From assembly GCF_900890705.1 (NCBI RefSeq), contig NZ_CAAHFH010000002.1:1-64000 (forward strand): DNA of 64,000 bases, given 5' to 3'. A program made the translations under genes and the position numbers. Shown here in pieces: positions 19,401 to 27,034 of the stretch. The DNA comes from Pontiella sulfatireligans (GTDB lineage: Bacteria; Verrucomicrobiota; Kiritimatiellia; Kiritimatiellales; Pontiellaceae). The first letter of the stretch is position 1, and the number at the start of each line of letters is the position of its first letter. The notes below the pieces were generated by a model. That model had not been told where the DNA came from. It was given only the letters and a program-made list of their open reading frames with translations, and made no database searches.

Positions 19401-19467
19401 ATTCATAGTTGTCCGGCGTAAGATACGCGTAGTTCAGGTTTGCGTGATAGATCATTACATATTTCAT
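16426..19467 (-). CDS. In-frame fusion ORF: GH57 glycosidase + sulfatase with internal signal peptide
   Basis: One open frame of 1013 codons spans two enzymes. Residues 1-536 are a GH57-type glycosidase without a signal peptide: HANLNYAYL near the start, the nucleophile Glu123 in WNPECGW, and the acid in FADDAEYIG. At residue 537 (17859) a complete signal peptide begins (MKKRILSLVALGFLSVQMGLAA), followed by a full type I sulfatase of 477 residues: PNILLMLADDLGYRD metal ligands and CTPTR, whose Cys76 (sulfatase numbering) becomes formylglycine. The junction GWSGVTN-MKKR has no stop in this frame. GGAG lies about 14 nt before the internal ATG, a poor site. Either two genes lost their separating stop, or the sulfatase is made from the internal ATG. 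AGGAG precedes the first ATG well. It is the last gene of the SSS/sulfatase operon. Confidence 0.85.
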   Translation of the reverse strand: MKYVMIYHANLNYAYLTPDNYEFVIREAYEMTIDTMRKQFPGTKYVFEASGYTVEMMEKYAPAVVEKLKAAIADGSCEFMGSPYAHPMLPNFPEKDCAWSLEFSHRIYDEVLGMRPVSFWNPECGWRDYVPRMIKNAGYKYLAGDFESYSRCENGPNGGPQRPEIYAKEATKEKNFYNFDFKYDLPADDYALHYPFNHVHDLGEDELRVFLRSDRVCQYAVRYFMGMEGYSHEDYLKTIDRYSGDREGQGEGALVIFADDAEYIGTNGWFRLKYQNEPDRVFEKVPDAQEKLIALVTAVKERGEFITFAEACKLAPNTQPITWDDDAAWHGARASTWASTPMARMLRPWQDLIREKLNLIEADLPVLVSERIWYHLTNSYNSDGQWPPTLPHAPHIIHPFNYAYCYENLLTAHHLVGGVDFEGLDSDAAETLGEVVDMQSRLILKKAKKLQAGGTEAEKADAVLAERLLAVAIEKESVRGRKTLDAGEYMVRADAMVEARRLVGGIVIEKAEAPVDVQSSAPETVCQRAGWSGVTNMKKRILSLVALGFLSVQMGLAASPEAQPNILLMLADDLGYRDLSCFGGTAVQTPNLDRLAKQGTTFTHFYSASAVCTPTRASVLTGRYPLRFNITRHFNDIDGFLPEAATTVAEVLRDAGYTTIHVGKWHLGGLHVDESGRRLTDQPGPRQHGFETYQTQIEQQPLRTAMGKGRTIYRKGGTVLLRNDQRVGADDPYYPKHLTEANGDFALQRIEECAAANKPFFLNLWWLVPHAPYEPAPEPYWSETAADGISEDQHCFRSMVRHMDAKVGQILAKLDEFGLATNTLVLFTSDNGAAYEGNIGELKGGKTDLHDGGTRVPMFVRWPGKIPAGRETDAFGSTIDLLPTLCEVAGVALPGDLSVDGTSLLPHMTGGAAPDWAQRGTVFWQLDLYKQIQRHYPKPKPYATEVVRSGKWKMLSRQGIPVELFNIDADPNEKRNLLSRHPERATAMAGQVRAWLAEKRITDGVIAKSSEEN
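17787..17859 (-). other. Internal start and signal peptide of the sulfatase part
   Basis: The ATG at 17859 begins a canonical signal peptide: two lysines and an arginine, a 13-residue hydrophobic core and an AA-S cleavage-like end, directly before the sulfatase fold. An exported sulfatase of 477 residues from 17859 to 16426 would be a normal family member. This makes internal initiation, or a recently lost stop, the likely explanation for the long frame. Confidence 0.6.
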
Positions 19468-19499
19468 ATTTTCTCCTGCGTGAACATTTAACGGACTAC

Positions 19500-19983
19500 G
19501 GCTGGCTTTCGTTTCGAATCCAAATCAGCCGGCAACCCAAATCATTGATGACTACATCTCCATGTATTCTTCTGAACATCGCCTTCAAAATCGATCTGGA
19601 ACATGTGCCGGCCATGTGGAAAGAGCACTTCCTCAAACACCAGGTCGAGCATGCCCTTGTTGCGCGGCTTCCGGAGGACCCGGTCGCCGCAACGCAATAC
19701 ACATTGCACATTTTCACCAAACATGTCGGACTGGACATCCTCGAGTCACACCATGTAGAGCCCTTCCGAAACAACCTCGACCGGCCAGCCGGAAGGAACG
19801 GCGTCTTGATCCTTCTCTCATAAGTACAGAGTGGCGCGCATGGCTTTGACCCGGTCGGGCATCGTGGCCGCGGTTGTTTTTTCGCCGGAATCATTCAGCA
19901 GGTCGTACAACTCGTTTCCGTTCGCCGGCTTGTCGCGCTCTTCCCGCACAATGCAAAAACAACAGGAATCCTGATGCTTTCAT
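19500..19983 (-). pseudogene. Decayed sulfatase: signal peptide joined to C-terminus
   Basis: Just after the intact sulfatase stop, AAAGGGGA leads to an ATG at 19983 and a signal-like MKASGFLLFLH. A frame change then leads into VREERDKPANGNELYDLLND, SGEKTTAATMPDRVKAMRA and further in-frame residues interrupted by stops. NELYDL-ND-GE and RVKAMRA are typical of sulfatase C-termini. The whole catalytic core is missing. This is the scar of an internally deleted gene between the two sulfatase genes of the operon. Confidence 0.65.
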
Positions 19984-19987
19984 TCGA

Positions 19988-21511
19988 TTATTCCCCTTTG
20001 ACCTTTTGAAGAATGATCTTGAGCGACTCGACTTTTTCCGGGAACCGATCAGCGCGGTTGTATTTTTCCTGAGGATCTTCTTGCAAGTGGTAGAGCTCGC
20101 CCGACATTCCGATTTTCTTCCACTCATAGGGGGTTGTAATCCAGTCCGTGATCCGCCCCGGCTCGATGTATTTCCACCCATCTTGAATAATCGTCAGTCC
20201 GCCGATCCCCGCCTCCACGAAAACCGCGCGCCCGTCCGGCTTCTTTCCGAGCAGCGCCCCGAGATGGCTTTCGCTGTCGCGGCACTCTCCCTCCGGAATC
20301 CTGACACCGAGCATGGCCGCAAACGATGCCGCAAAGTCCATCTGGACCACCAGCGCATCCGACGTCGTGCCAGCACCAATCATCTTCGGCCAGCGGACAA
20401 GAAACGGCACACGAGTTGCCCCTTCATAGCGGGAGGCCTTACCGCCGCGATAATCACCATTCGGCCGGTGGTCACCGACCTTTTCAACCGCCTGGTCCTG
20501 ATAGCCGTCATCCAGAACCGGCCCGTTGTCGCCGGTGAAAATCACCAGTGTATCATCTGCCAGATTCAGCTCATCGAGTTTGTTCAGCAACTGCCCGACG
20601 CACCAGTCCAGTTGAACAATGGCATCCCCTCGCAACCCCATGGAACTCTGCCCACGGAATCGCGGATTAGGGCAGCGAGGGACATGAATATCGCCAGAGG
20701 CAAAATAGAGGAAGAAAGGTTCGTTCCTATACTGGTCAATAAAGGCACATGCTTTTTCGCTTAGCACATCAGCGATATTCTCGTCCTTCCACAGCGCACT
20801 TTTTCCGCCGCTCATATAGCCGATGCGGGAAATCCCGTTCACAATGGTCTGGTCGTGTCCATGCGACGGATGCTGTTTGAGCAGATCCGGCCGTTCACTG
20901 CCGATCGGATACTCACGCAGCGGTTCATCATAACTGACGCTCACCGGGTCGGCCGGATCCAGTTTGTAGATGCGGTGGTTGTCCAAAAAAACACAGGGAG
21001 TTCGATCCAATGTAGCCGGAATGATGAAGGAGCTGTCAAATCCGATTTCCAGCGGGCCGGGCTTAATATCTCCATTCCAGTCCAGATTTCCGTCACCAAG
21101 GCCGAGATGCCACTTGCCAACCACGCCGGTCGCATAACCGGCCCGCTTCATCACATCAGCCAGCGTGAATGTTCCCGGCTTGATCAACGCCGGAGCGTCT
21201 CCCTGCAGAATCTGCGCGCGGTCATTGCGGAATGAATACTCCCCCGTCAGCAGACTGTAACGCGAAGGCGTGCAGGTCGATGCGGCACAATGCCCGTTCG
21301 GAAACGAAAGGCCTTCTCTGGCAATGCGGTCAATATTCGGCGTTTTCACTCCGGTGGCACCTTGGCAGCTGATATCTCCATAGCCGACGTCATCGGTATA
21401 GATCAGCAGGATATTGGGCCGGGTCGAACTCGGCGAGCGACCTGCGCCGGCATGCAGTGCGAGTACGGCCCCGAATACGATCAATACAGTTATCAAGTTG
21501 GTTTGTTTCAT
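19988..21511 (-). CDS. Type I sulfatase (arylsulfatase family), secreted
   Basis: This is a predicted exported sulfatase of 507 residues that hydrolyses sulfate esters from a glycan. The signal peptide is MKQTNLITVLIVFGAVLALHAGA. The metal-binding PNILLIYTDDVGYGD segment follows at ~32-46. The formylglycine motif is CTPSR with Cys80. GKWHLG (near 150) and FTGDNGP (near 340) are the other conserved active-site segments. AAGGGATC precedes the ATG. It lies 15 bp after the SSS symporter gene and so is in the same operon, with the decayed sulfatase and the GH57/sulfatase ORF downstream. It needs a formylglycine-generating or anaerobic maturase enzyme encoded elsewhere. Substrate is unknown. Confidence 0.93.
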   Translation of the reverse strand: MKQTNLITVLIVFGAVLALHAGAGRSPSSTRPNILLIYTDDVGYGDISCQGATGVKTPNIDRIAREGLSFPNGHCAASTCTPSRYSLLTGEYSFRNDRAQILQGDAPALIKPGTFTLADVMKRAGYATGVVGKWHLGLGDGNLDWNGDIKPGPLEIGFDSSFIIPATLDRTPCVFLDNHRIYKLDPADPVSVSYDEPLREYPIGSERPDLLKQHPSHGHDQTIVNGISRIGYMSGGKSALWKDENIADVLSEKACAFIDQYRNEPFFLYFASGDIHVPRCPNPRFRGQSSMGLRGDAIVQLDWCVGQLLNKLDELNLADDTLVIFTGDNGPVLDDGYQDQAVEKVGDHRPNGDYRGGKASRYEGATRVPFLVRWPKMIGAGTTSDALVVQMDFAASFAAMLGVRIPEGECRDSESHLGALLGKKPDGRAVFVEAGIGGLTIIQDGWKYIEPGRITDWITTPYEWKKIGMSGELYHLQEDPQEKYNRADRFPEKVESLKIILQKVKGE

Positions 21512-21526
21512 CGATTGATCCCTTTG

Positions 21527-23104
21527 TTAATTGAAGAAAATATAGAGGCCGATCATCAGAACAATGAGGATGCCCCACGCCGTCCAGACTCCGGCACTGA
21601 CTTTGCCGCTCGCGCGGTAGGTGTCGGCCAACGACGGCAGCGGACTGACCTCCCCCTCCGTCTGCGTCAACAGGGAAACAATGATCATGAAGAGGCAGAG
21701 CCCTGCAAAAATCAGGAAGGACAAAAACAGGAAGTGCGGCCAAGCCTCTTCAGAAGGCCAATGCATGAGATAGCATAAGCCGATGCCAAGACTGGCCACG
21801 GTTCCAAAGGTCAGCACCGCATTCGCACCCGTGGAAGTCGCGCGCTTCCACAGCACGCCAACCAGGAACACGGCACTCAGCGGGGGAGCCAGGAACCCCA
21901 AAATGGCCTGGAAAAGACTGAAGAGATCGAGCCCCTGCAGCTTCGCGATGCCCAGCCCGAGAAAAATGGAGATGAAGGAGCCGACCACCGTGACGATCCG
22001 TCCGATGTAAATGGTTTCTTTCGTACTCGCTTCGGGCCGGAAGCGCTTCTGATAGACATCCAACGTAAACACCGTGCCGAGCGCGTTGAGGGCCGAGGCA
22101 ATGGTGCTTATCAGCGCGGCCATCAGCACGGTCATAATCAGCCCAATCAAACCATGGGGAAGCAATTCGCTCACCAGGGTCATGTAGGCTTCATCCGGGT
22201 TTCCTAGGTTTGGAAACAAGATCAGACAGATGACCCCCGGCAAAAAGAATATGAACATATCGAGAATTTTCAAATAGCCGCAGGTCGCCGTACCAAGCCG
22301 TCCGTGCTTCAGGCTTTTCGCGGCGAGCACCGACTGCACCATGGACTGGTCGGTGCACCAGAACCAGATGCCCAGCACGGGATAGCCGAGCAGAATCGCG
22401 TAAAACGGGTAATCCGGATTATCCGCCGGAAGAAACAGCTTCCAATATCCTTCCGGAACACCTTCATAGATGGCCGTCACTCCTCCGGCTTTGATCACAC
22501 CGAACACCACGAGCGTCAATGATGCAATAATCAGCAACGACATCTGGAACACGTTGGTGTGCGCCACGGTTTTCAGCCCGCCGGTCAGGGTGAAGAAGGC
22601 CGATATCGCCACCAGCGCCGTAATGGATACCCACAGAGGCCAGTTCATGATCTGGGTGACAAGAATGCCGCCCGCGTAGAGCGTCATGCCCAGCCAGGAG
22701 ACCAGAATGGTTACCAGTGAATACCACGCGAGCAACTCGCGCGAATGCTGGTTAAAACGTGTACCGATGAATTCCGGCAACGTGCTGGTTTTCGCCTGCA
22801 GGTAGTACGGCGCAAAAACAAACGCCAGCAGAAACAGGAAAACAAAGGCATACCACGAAAAGTTGGCCGCCACGATCCCGGTGGTGTAGCCGATGCTGCA
22901 GGAAGCGATCAGCATCGAGGGCCCTACATTGGTTCCCCACATTGTCAAACCGATGCTGGTGGCCCCCAGTGAATGCTGCGCAAGAAACAGATTTTCGTTG
23001 TGTTTCTGCCGATAACTTACCCAAGAGCCAATCCCGATAAGCACGATCAGATAAATACCCATCACCAGAAAGTCGATGCCGTTCAAAAGTTTATAGATTT
23101 CCAC
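21527..23104 (-). CDS. SSS-family sodium/solute symporter
   Basis: This is a 525-residue integral membrane protein with about 13-14 hydrophobic segments, of the sodium:solute symporter family (SGLT/LeuT-like fold). Characteristic pieces are MWGTNVGPSMLIASCSIGY near the first broken helix, ALISTIASALNALGTVFTLDVYQ with the Na+-site serines, and the 'TGGLKTVAHTNVFQ' segment. It is expected to import a sugar or other product with sodium, which suits a marine host. The start is a GTG at 23104 with GAAGGATC upstream. It sits between the GH141-like gene (43 bp upstream) and a sulfatase (15 bp downstream), so it probably takes up the product made by those enzymes. Confidence 0.93.
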   Translation of the reverse strand: MEIYKLLNGIDFLVMGIYLIVLIGIGSWVSYRQKHNENLFLAQHSLGATSIGLTMWGTNVGPSMLIASCSIGYTTGIVAANFSWYAFVFLFLLAFVFAPYYLQAKTSTLPEFIGTRFNQHSRELLAWYSLVTILVSWLGMTLYAGGILVTQIMNWPLWVSITALVAISAFFTLTGGLKTVAHTNVFQMSLLIIASLTLVVFGVIKAGGVTAIYEGVPEGYWKLFLPADNPDYPFYAILLGYPVLGIWFWCTDQSMVQSVLAAKSLKHGRLGTATCGYLKILDMFIFFLPGVICLILFPNLGNPDEAYMTLVSELLPHGLIGLIMTVLMAALISTIASALNALGTVFTLDVYQKRFRPEASTKETIYIGRIVTVVGSFISIFLGLGIAKLQGLDLFSLFQAILGFLAPPLSAVFLVGVLWKRATSTGANAVLTFGTVASLGIGLCYLMHWPSEEAWPHFLFLSFLIFAGLCLFMIIVSLLTQTEGEVSPLPSLADTYRASGKVSAGVWTAWGILIVLMIGLYIFFN

Positions 23105-23147
23105 GTTTCAGATCCTTCCATGGTTAAAAAATCACCCAGCCCAGAAC

Positions 23148-24917
23148 TTAGTCAACGGCCAGTTTTTTGATGTCCTTGTACTCCGGTTCCAAGCCGGCCT
23201 GAGCCTTGATTTCCGGATACATGGTTTTATCAAACGGGGTAATCTGAATTGCGCCGGGCTGATGGAAGAACATACGCTCAACATTCGACGAGGCCGCCCA
23301 GTAGTTTTTATCGAAAGTGATCCCGCCGCTGTGCTCATCGAGATAGTAGCATTTGGTGGATACCTTGCCGGCCCACTCCGATTTATTGATCCCGGTAACA
23401 TAGTTCCGTGAGATCAGGGTGCCGGGCATTTCAGAAAGGGTATAGATCCCTGCACCGTCGTTAAACAACTTCATGGGCTGATCAATCAGGTTCCAGCGAA
23501 TCATGTTGTCCCGCATGGCATTCGGCTCCGCCGTCCAACCCCAGCCCACGCTGATTCCGCTGTAGGAAAGGTTTCTCAATTCATTGTGATCAATCTCGAC
23601 CGCGGTCGGATAACCGCAGAGAAGACCAACGCTGCCGCCATACTCAAAGCCGACCGAATAGATATAGTTGTTGCGGATGCGGTCGCCGACACACCGATCG
23701 CGTTTGTCTGCCGGCTGATAGGGCGTATGAATCTCGACATCGGGGCCCGAGAGGCGCGCATGAGAGATGGCTGAACCGGAAATATCATAAAATACGTTGC
23801 CGACGACATCGTTGTTGAGCGATCCGTAGTGAATGTCGAGCCCGACCGCTCCGAGCTTCTTGAAAACATTCCTCTTAAACACCAGATTTTCCACACAGGC
23901 TGCATACACCGCTGCCGGCGGACGACCGACATACTGCACATCATCCTGCGTCGGCTCTATACTGTACTGACCGGCCTGCACGTTAAGATAACCCTGATGG
24001 CTCGGCAGCGTCCAGTTCGAGTGCATAAAGGTCAATCCTTCAAAACCAAGATGACGCACCGGCTCGTCCAGAGTTCCCTGAATCCGAAACAGGGTTTCGA
24101 GATTCGGAACAATCACTTCTGCACATGCCATGTTTTCGCCGTCTCGTGGAAGGTATGCACACACCCCTTCCTTCCGGCTCAGACTCCATTCGCCGGGCAC
24201 ATCGATAAACTCGCGTGCATTTTCATAATGGAACGCCTGCTCCGGCTTTCTCTTCGGATGCATGCGCTTAAAGACCAGATCCCGCTCCGGACTATTGACC
24301 GTCAACACAAAATCCGGCCCGGCCTTGGCGAACGATTCCAAACGCATTACGGCAATACTCCACTGCATTTGGATATAAATCTCGACTTCGTCAAAATTCC
24401 GCCATTCTTGCAGACTTCCGGCCGGAAGCAGTATCGTCCGGTTTTCATCATTCCAGCGGTTCACCCGGAGATAACCGGAATTCGGATGACGGGAGCGCGG
24501 CGCTCTTGTGCCGTTCACATAAAGCTGGCGGAAATCCAGGTCGCCCACCGGCGCTTCCCACATTGCGGTTCCGTTTTTTTTCCATCCCGTCAGCTGCCGG
24601 CCGCCGCTGATGACCGGAACCTCGCCGGAAAAAGCGCGGTACGTAACGGGATGTTGCTCGGTTCCGGAATCACGTGCGTCAAACACGACGGTTTGTTCTA
24701 ATAGATAGGTTCCCCCCCGCAAGGTCACCACGGTTTCGCCCGGTATGCTCTTATCGATCAGGCGCACAGCCTGCTGAGCGCGCACGATGGTCTTGAAAGG
24801 GGCATCCCTTGTCCCCGCACTTTCGTCCGCTCCTTCGGGGCAAACATACAGTTCCATGCCTGACGCCAACTGCGCGGCAGCGGCACACACCCAAATTATA
24901 ATCCAGTTCAGCTTCAA
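23148..24917 (-). CDS. Secreted GH141-like beta-helix glycosidase
   Basis: This is a predicted exported enzyme of 589 residues, the usual size for GH141 (alpha-L-fucosidase/xylanase). After a signal peptide (LNWIIIWVCAAAAQLASG) come LYVCPEGADESAGTRDAPF, VVTLRGGTYLLEQTVVFDARDSG, PVISGGRQLTGW and YVNGTRAPRSRHPNSGYLRV, closely matching the paralogue at 10354. Helix turns with GISVGWGWTAEPNAM and NDGAGIYT follow. The start is a TTG at 24917 with AAGGAG 6 nt upstream; no ATG gives the signal peptide. That Shine-Dalgarno sequence overlaps the end of a gene relic upstream. It is the first intact gene of the operon with the SSS symporter. Confidence 0.85.
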   Translation of the reverse strand: MKLNWIIIWVCAAAAQLASGMELYVCPEGADESAGTRDAPFKTIVRAQQAVRLIDKSIPGETVVTLRGGTYLLEQTVVFDARDSGTEQHPVTYRAFSGEVPVISGGRQLTGWKKNGTAMWEAPVGDLDFRQLYVNGTRAPRSRHPNSGYLRVNRWNDENRTILLPAGSLQEWRNFDEVEIYIQMQWSIAVMRLESFAKAGPDFVLTVNSPERDLVFKRMHPKRKPEQAFHYENAREFIDVPGEWSLSRKEGVCAYLPRDGENMACAEVIVPNLETLFRIQGTLDEPVRHLGFEGLTFMHSNWTLPSHQGYLNVQAGQYSIEPTQDDVQYVGRPPAAVYAACVENLVFKRNVFKKLGAVGLDIHYGSLNNDVVGNVFYDISGSAISHARLSGPDVEIHTPYQPADKRDRCVGDRIRNNYIYSVGFEYGGSVGLLCGYPTAVEIDHNELRNLSYSGISVGWGWTAEPNAMRDNMIRWNLIDQPMKLFNDGAGIYTLSEMPGTLISRNYVTGINKSEWAGKVSTKCYYLDEHSGGITFDKNYWAASSNVERMFFHQPGAIQITPFDKTMYPEIKAQAGLEPEYKDIKKLAVD

Positions 24918-24918
24918 T

Positions 24919-25125
24919 TTACTCTCCTTTTACAACGGTTACAGATTGTTTTCCGAAAGCATCGGCAGACGGCTCGTTGGTGATGTTCTTGAGGCCATCG
25001 ACCTCGCCCGATTCCCCGACAACCGAAATCCCGGCATGGATCCATGCAGGGCAAATAAGATTCGCTGTCTGCCGCACTTCATAGCTGAGTCCGCTGTCGG
25101 GATCGGTTTTTTCCTGCGTGGATAA
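24919..25125 (-). pseudogene. Relic of the C-terminal 'DPDSGL' module of a secreted protein
   Basis: A minus-strand frame without a start codon encodes KTDPDSGLSYEVRQTANLI, then PAWIHAGISVVGE and a tail ending QSVTVVKGE, with the stop one base before the TTG of the GH141-like gene. The pattern matches the end of the modules at 13535, 40666 and 44097 (for example DPNSGLDYYLELNENLL...GGYSVIGTN). The sequence just upstream is the copied promoter block, so most of a gene has been deleted between its promoter and its last ~65 codons. Confidence 0.65.
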
Positions 25126-25149
25126 CTACCTTCTTCATGTGCTATTTGC

Positions 25150-25353
25150 CTCGCGTTGACTTCTCATCTATTCTGCCTCGGAAAAGCATACTGAACACCG
25201 CTCCGATCGGTAACCAATAAATCATATAACCCTCATGTTAGAAATGGCTGATATTGATCTCTTGATGGACGATATTGTACTAATAAGGAAAAAAAGTGGC
25301 TTGGGGATTTTAGACCACGAGTTAAGCATGATTTTAACGTATGGCTCCATAAA
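25150..25353 (-). promoter_or_regulatory. Duplicated terminator-promoter block, copy 2
   Basis: This copies 14771-14971 in the same orientation, including the nearly identical core AGAAATGGCTGATATTGATC near 25250 and a degenerate hairpin with a T-run. It now faces the relic at 24919-25125 and the GH141-SSS-sulfatase operon, which it may drive. Similarity stops near 25150, just before where the coding start would be. Confidence 0.7.
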
Positions 25354-25409
25354 TTAAAGGACAGTAGACATTAAAAAGATGACGAAAAGGGGCTCTTCTC
25401 GGACGTGCG

Positions 25410-25691
25410 TTAGAGTCTCTTTCTCGGAGATCGATTCGGCAGATCGCAGATCGTCAAGTGAAGGTATTTTCTGTCGTGGCAGCCGCAGGCCTGAGGCACA
25501 TCGCGCTTCGACCAGCCCATCACATACAACTCGCCATCCATTTCGCCGCGGGTCAGCACGGGCTTCCCCTGTTTCCTGGCTTCAGATTCCAGAACTTTAA
25601 ATTTAGAGAGCCGCCCAACATTATCGCTGACGGGACAGCCATGGCTGAACATGCCGTGCCTCAGCGCAATGACACTCATGTTATCAAACAT
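25410..25691 (-). pseudogene. C-terminal fragment of an unrecognised protein
   Basis: A 93-codon frame (SVIALRHGMFSHGCPVSDN, LESEARKQGKPVLTRGEMDG, LYVMGWSKRDVPQACG) reads like the end of a real protein but begins without a ribosome-binding site and directly abuts the sulfatase remnant upstream in another frame. I do not recognise the family. Composition and even codon use argue against a chance frame. Likely the 3' end of a deleted gene. Confidence 0.4.
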
Positions 25692-25693
25692 CC

Positions 25694-25845
25694 AAGAGAT
25701 TTCCGCCCAGACGCCCAGCCCAATCGTTCAAATCATCAATGGCAAACAAACAACACGTTATAGCCCTTGCTCTTCAACTGCTTTGCCAACGCAGCCCCTG
25801 CGGTTGACACGGCCAGGGTGGTTAGAAAAAACTGCGTCGTGTCAT
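25694..25845 (-). pseudogene. Frameshifted N-terminus of a sulfatase
   Basis: From ATG 25845 the frame begins MTRRSFF and then shifts at a run of six T. Restoring one base gives LTTLAVSTAGAALA, a signal-peptide-like stretch, then KGYNVLFV. A one-base insertion later, IDDLNDWAGRLGGN follows, the exact start pattern of iduronate-2-sulfatase-like proteins (compare the intact gene ending at 39141: [15 protein letters not shown]). The sequence then runs into the unrelated fragment at 25410-25691. It is a dead sulfatase start with two opposite frameshifts. Confidence 0.65.
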
Positions 25846-25906
25846 GATGGCTACAATTGGGCTTAAAACAGGATCTTACATTACATACGAAACAATGGTT
25901 CCGAGA

Positions 25907-26926
25907 CTACTTCCCATTCCCGGCATTGAATGCCATAACAGCCTCGAAGGCGGCTTTCTGGATGAGGGTTTTGGTGGCGTCGTCAAAGACGACTTTGGCG
26001 TCGCCGCCGTCTGGATCTTTCCCCTCGCCTTTTCCTTTGGGGTTGGTTTCGGTGACCGTGTTAAACGTGAACCCTTCGGTGCTTTTCTTGAAAAAGGAGG
26101 CATAGAACATATTGGCGGCGAGGAAGGCGGAAGTTTGATTCGGATGCATGTCATTAACGTAACGGAATTTCAGACCGGTTCCGTTTTGTTGGATATTTTT
26201 TATTCCCAGCGCGACGGGCACCACGCAATGCGGCTTGATGCGTTCGGTCAACTGCTGGATGGTTTTCATCTCCATCTCAGTTTGAGCTAATTCAAGCGGT
26301 TCGGTGACCGGCTCCTGATTCTGCGCATGGGGAGCCGTGACGTAGAGGATCACCTTGATGCCTTCCTGCTCGGCCAGCTTTGCCCATTTCTGCGCATATT
26401 CCGCGTAGCCCGCATCCACATCGGCTACGACATCCTTCCAGCTTTGCAGCACGAGGTAGTCCCACTTGACCCGCTCGTTGTTTTTGATGCGCTGGCTCAG
26501 CTTCTTCTGGTTCTTCACTGCACTTTTAAGATTCTTCTGGATGATCGACCAGCCCACGGGTTTGAGCCCCGTCTTTTCCCAATAGGTATTATAGAACGCT
26601 GGAGAGGTTCCCGCCGCCAGCATGGTCTCAATGGCGGAGGCTTTTTCCTCGACCTCGGGAATCGCAATGGTGTTGAGGCGAACCATAGTTTCGGAAAAAT
26701 AGAGATCGTGATGCCGGAACATATCCTGCCCGCCGTAAACGATCCGCTCAACGTTCACCGTCAAATCAGGCTGCCCCTCCTCGAACACCTGCTTCACCAG
26801 CTGCGGCAGATCGTGCCGGAAGGTAAAGCTGTTGCCCATGAACAGCATATTGATCTCTTTGGCTTCCACCGTACCGAGCACAGTCAGCATCACCACAACC
26901 GTCGAAGCAACTCTCTTAAACCGCAT
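25907..26926 (-). CDS. SGNH/GDSL-type hydrolase, secreted
   Basis: This is a predicted exported esterase-like protein of 339 residues. The signal peptide is RFKRVASTVVVMLTVLGTVEA. Block I of the SGNH fold is seen as MLFMGNSFTFRHDLP (nucleophile Ser in GNS), a Gly-containing block II-like region VYGGQDM, WDYLVLQSW for block III, and NDMHPNQTSAFLAAN with the catalytic His in block V. Such proteins next to sulfatases and glycosidases often remove acetyl or other acyl groups from glycans. ATG 26926 is chosen because AAAAGG lies 8 nt upstream; longer starts (GTG 26935, ATG 26932) are too close to it. The C-terminal ~50 residues are Lys/Gly/Asp-rich. Confidence 0.75.
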   Translation of the reverse strand: MRFKRVASTVVVMLTVLGTVEAKEINMLFMGNSFTFRHDLPQLVKQVFEEGQPDLTVNVERIVYGGQDMFRHHDLYFSETMVRLNTIAIPEVEEKASAIETMLAAGTSPAFYNTYWEKTGLKPVGWSIIQKNLKSAVKNQKKLSQRIKNNERVKWDYLVLQSWKDVVADVDAGYAEYAQKWAKLAEQEGIKVILYVTAPHAQNQEPVTEPLELAQTEMEMKTIQQLTERIKPHCVVPVALGIKNIQQNGTGLKFRYVNDMHPNQTSAFLAANMFYASFFKKSTEGFTFNTVTETNPKGKGEGKDPDGGDAKVVFDDATKTLIQKAAFEAVMAFNAGNGK

Positions 26927-26944
26927 ATCCATCACCTTTTAAAA

Positions 26945-27025
26945 TTCAACGCAAAGACACAAAGCCGCAAAGTTCAGCAGAGGAGGCTTTGCGGTTCTTG
27001 GCGTTCTCCGCGCCTTTGCGTTGAA
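26945..27025. repeat. Nested palindrome between GH27 and SGNH genes
   Basis: The outer arms TTCAACGCAAAG (26945-26956) and CTTTGCGTTGAA (27014-27025) are exact complements. Inner arms CCGCAAAG (26965-26972) and CTTTGCGG (26987-26994) are too. A cousin lies at 2520-2573. It fills nearly the whole gap between the two minus-strand genes. Confidence 0.7.
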
Positions 27026-27034
27026 GAAAAAGCG

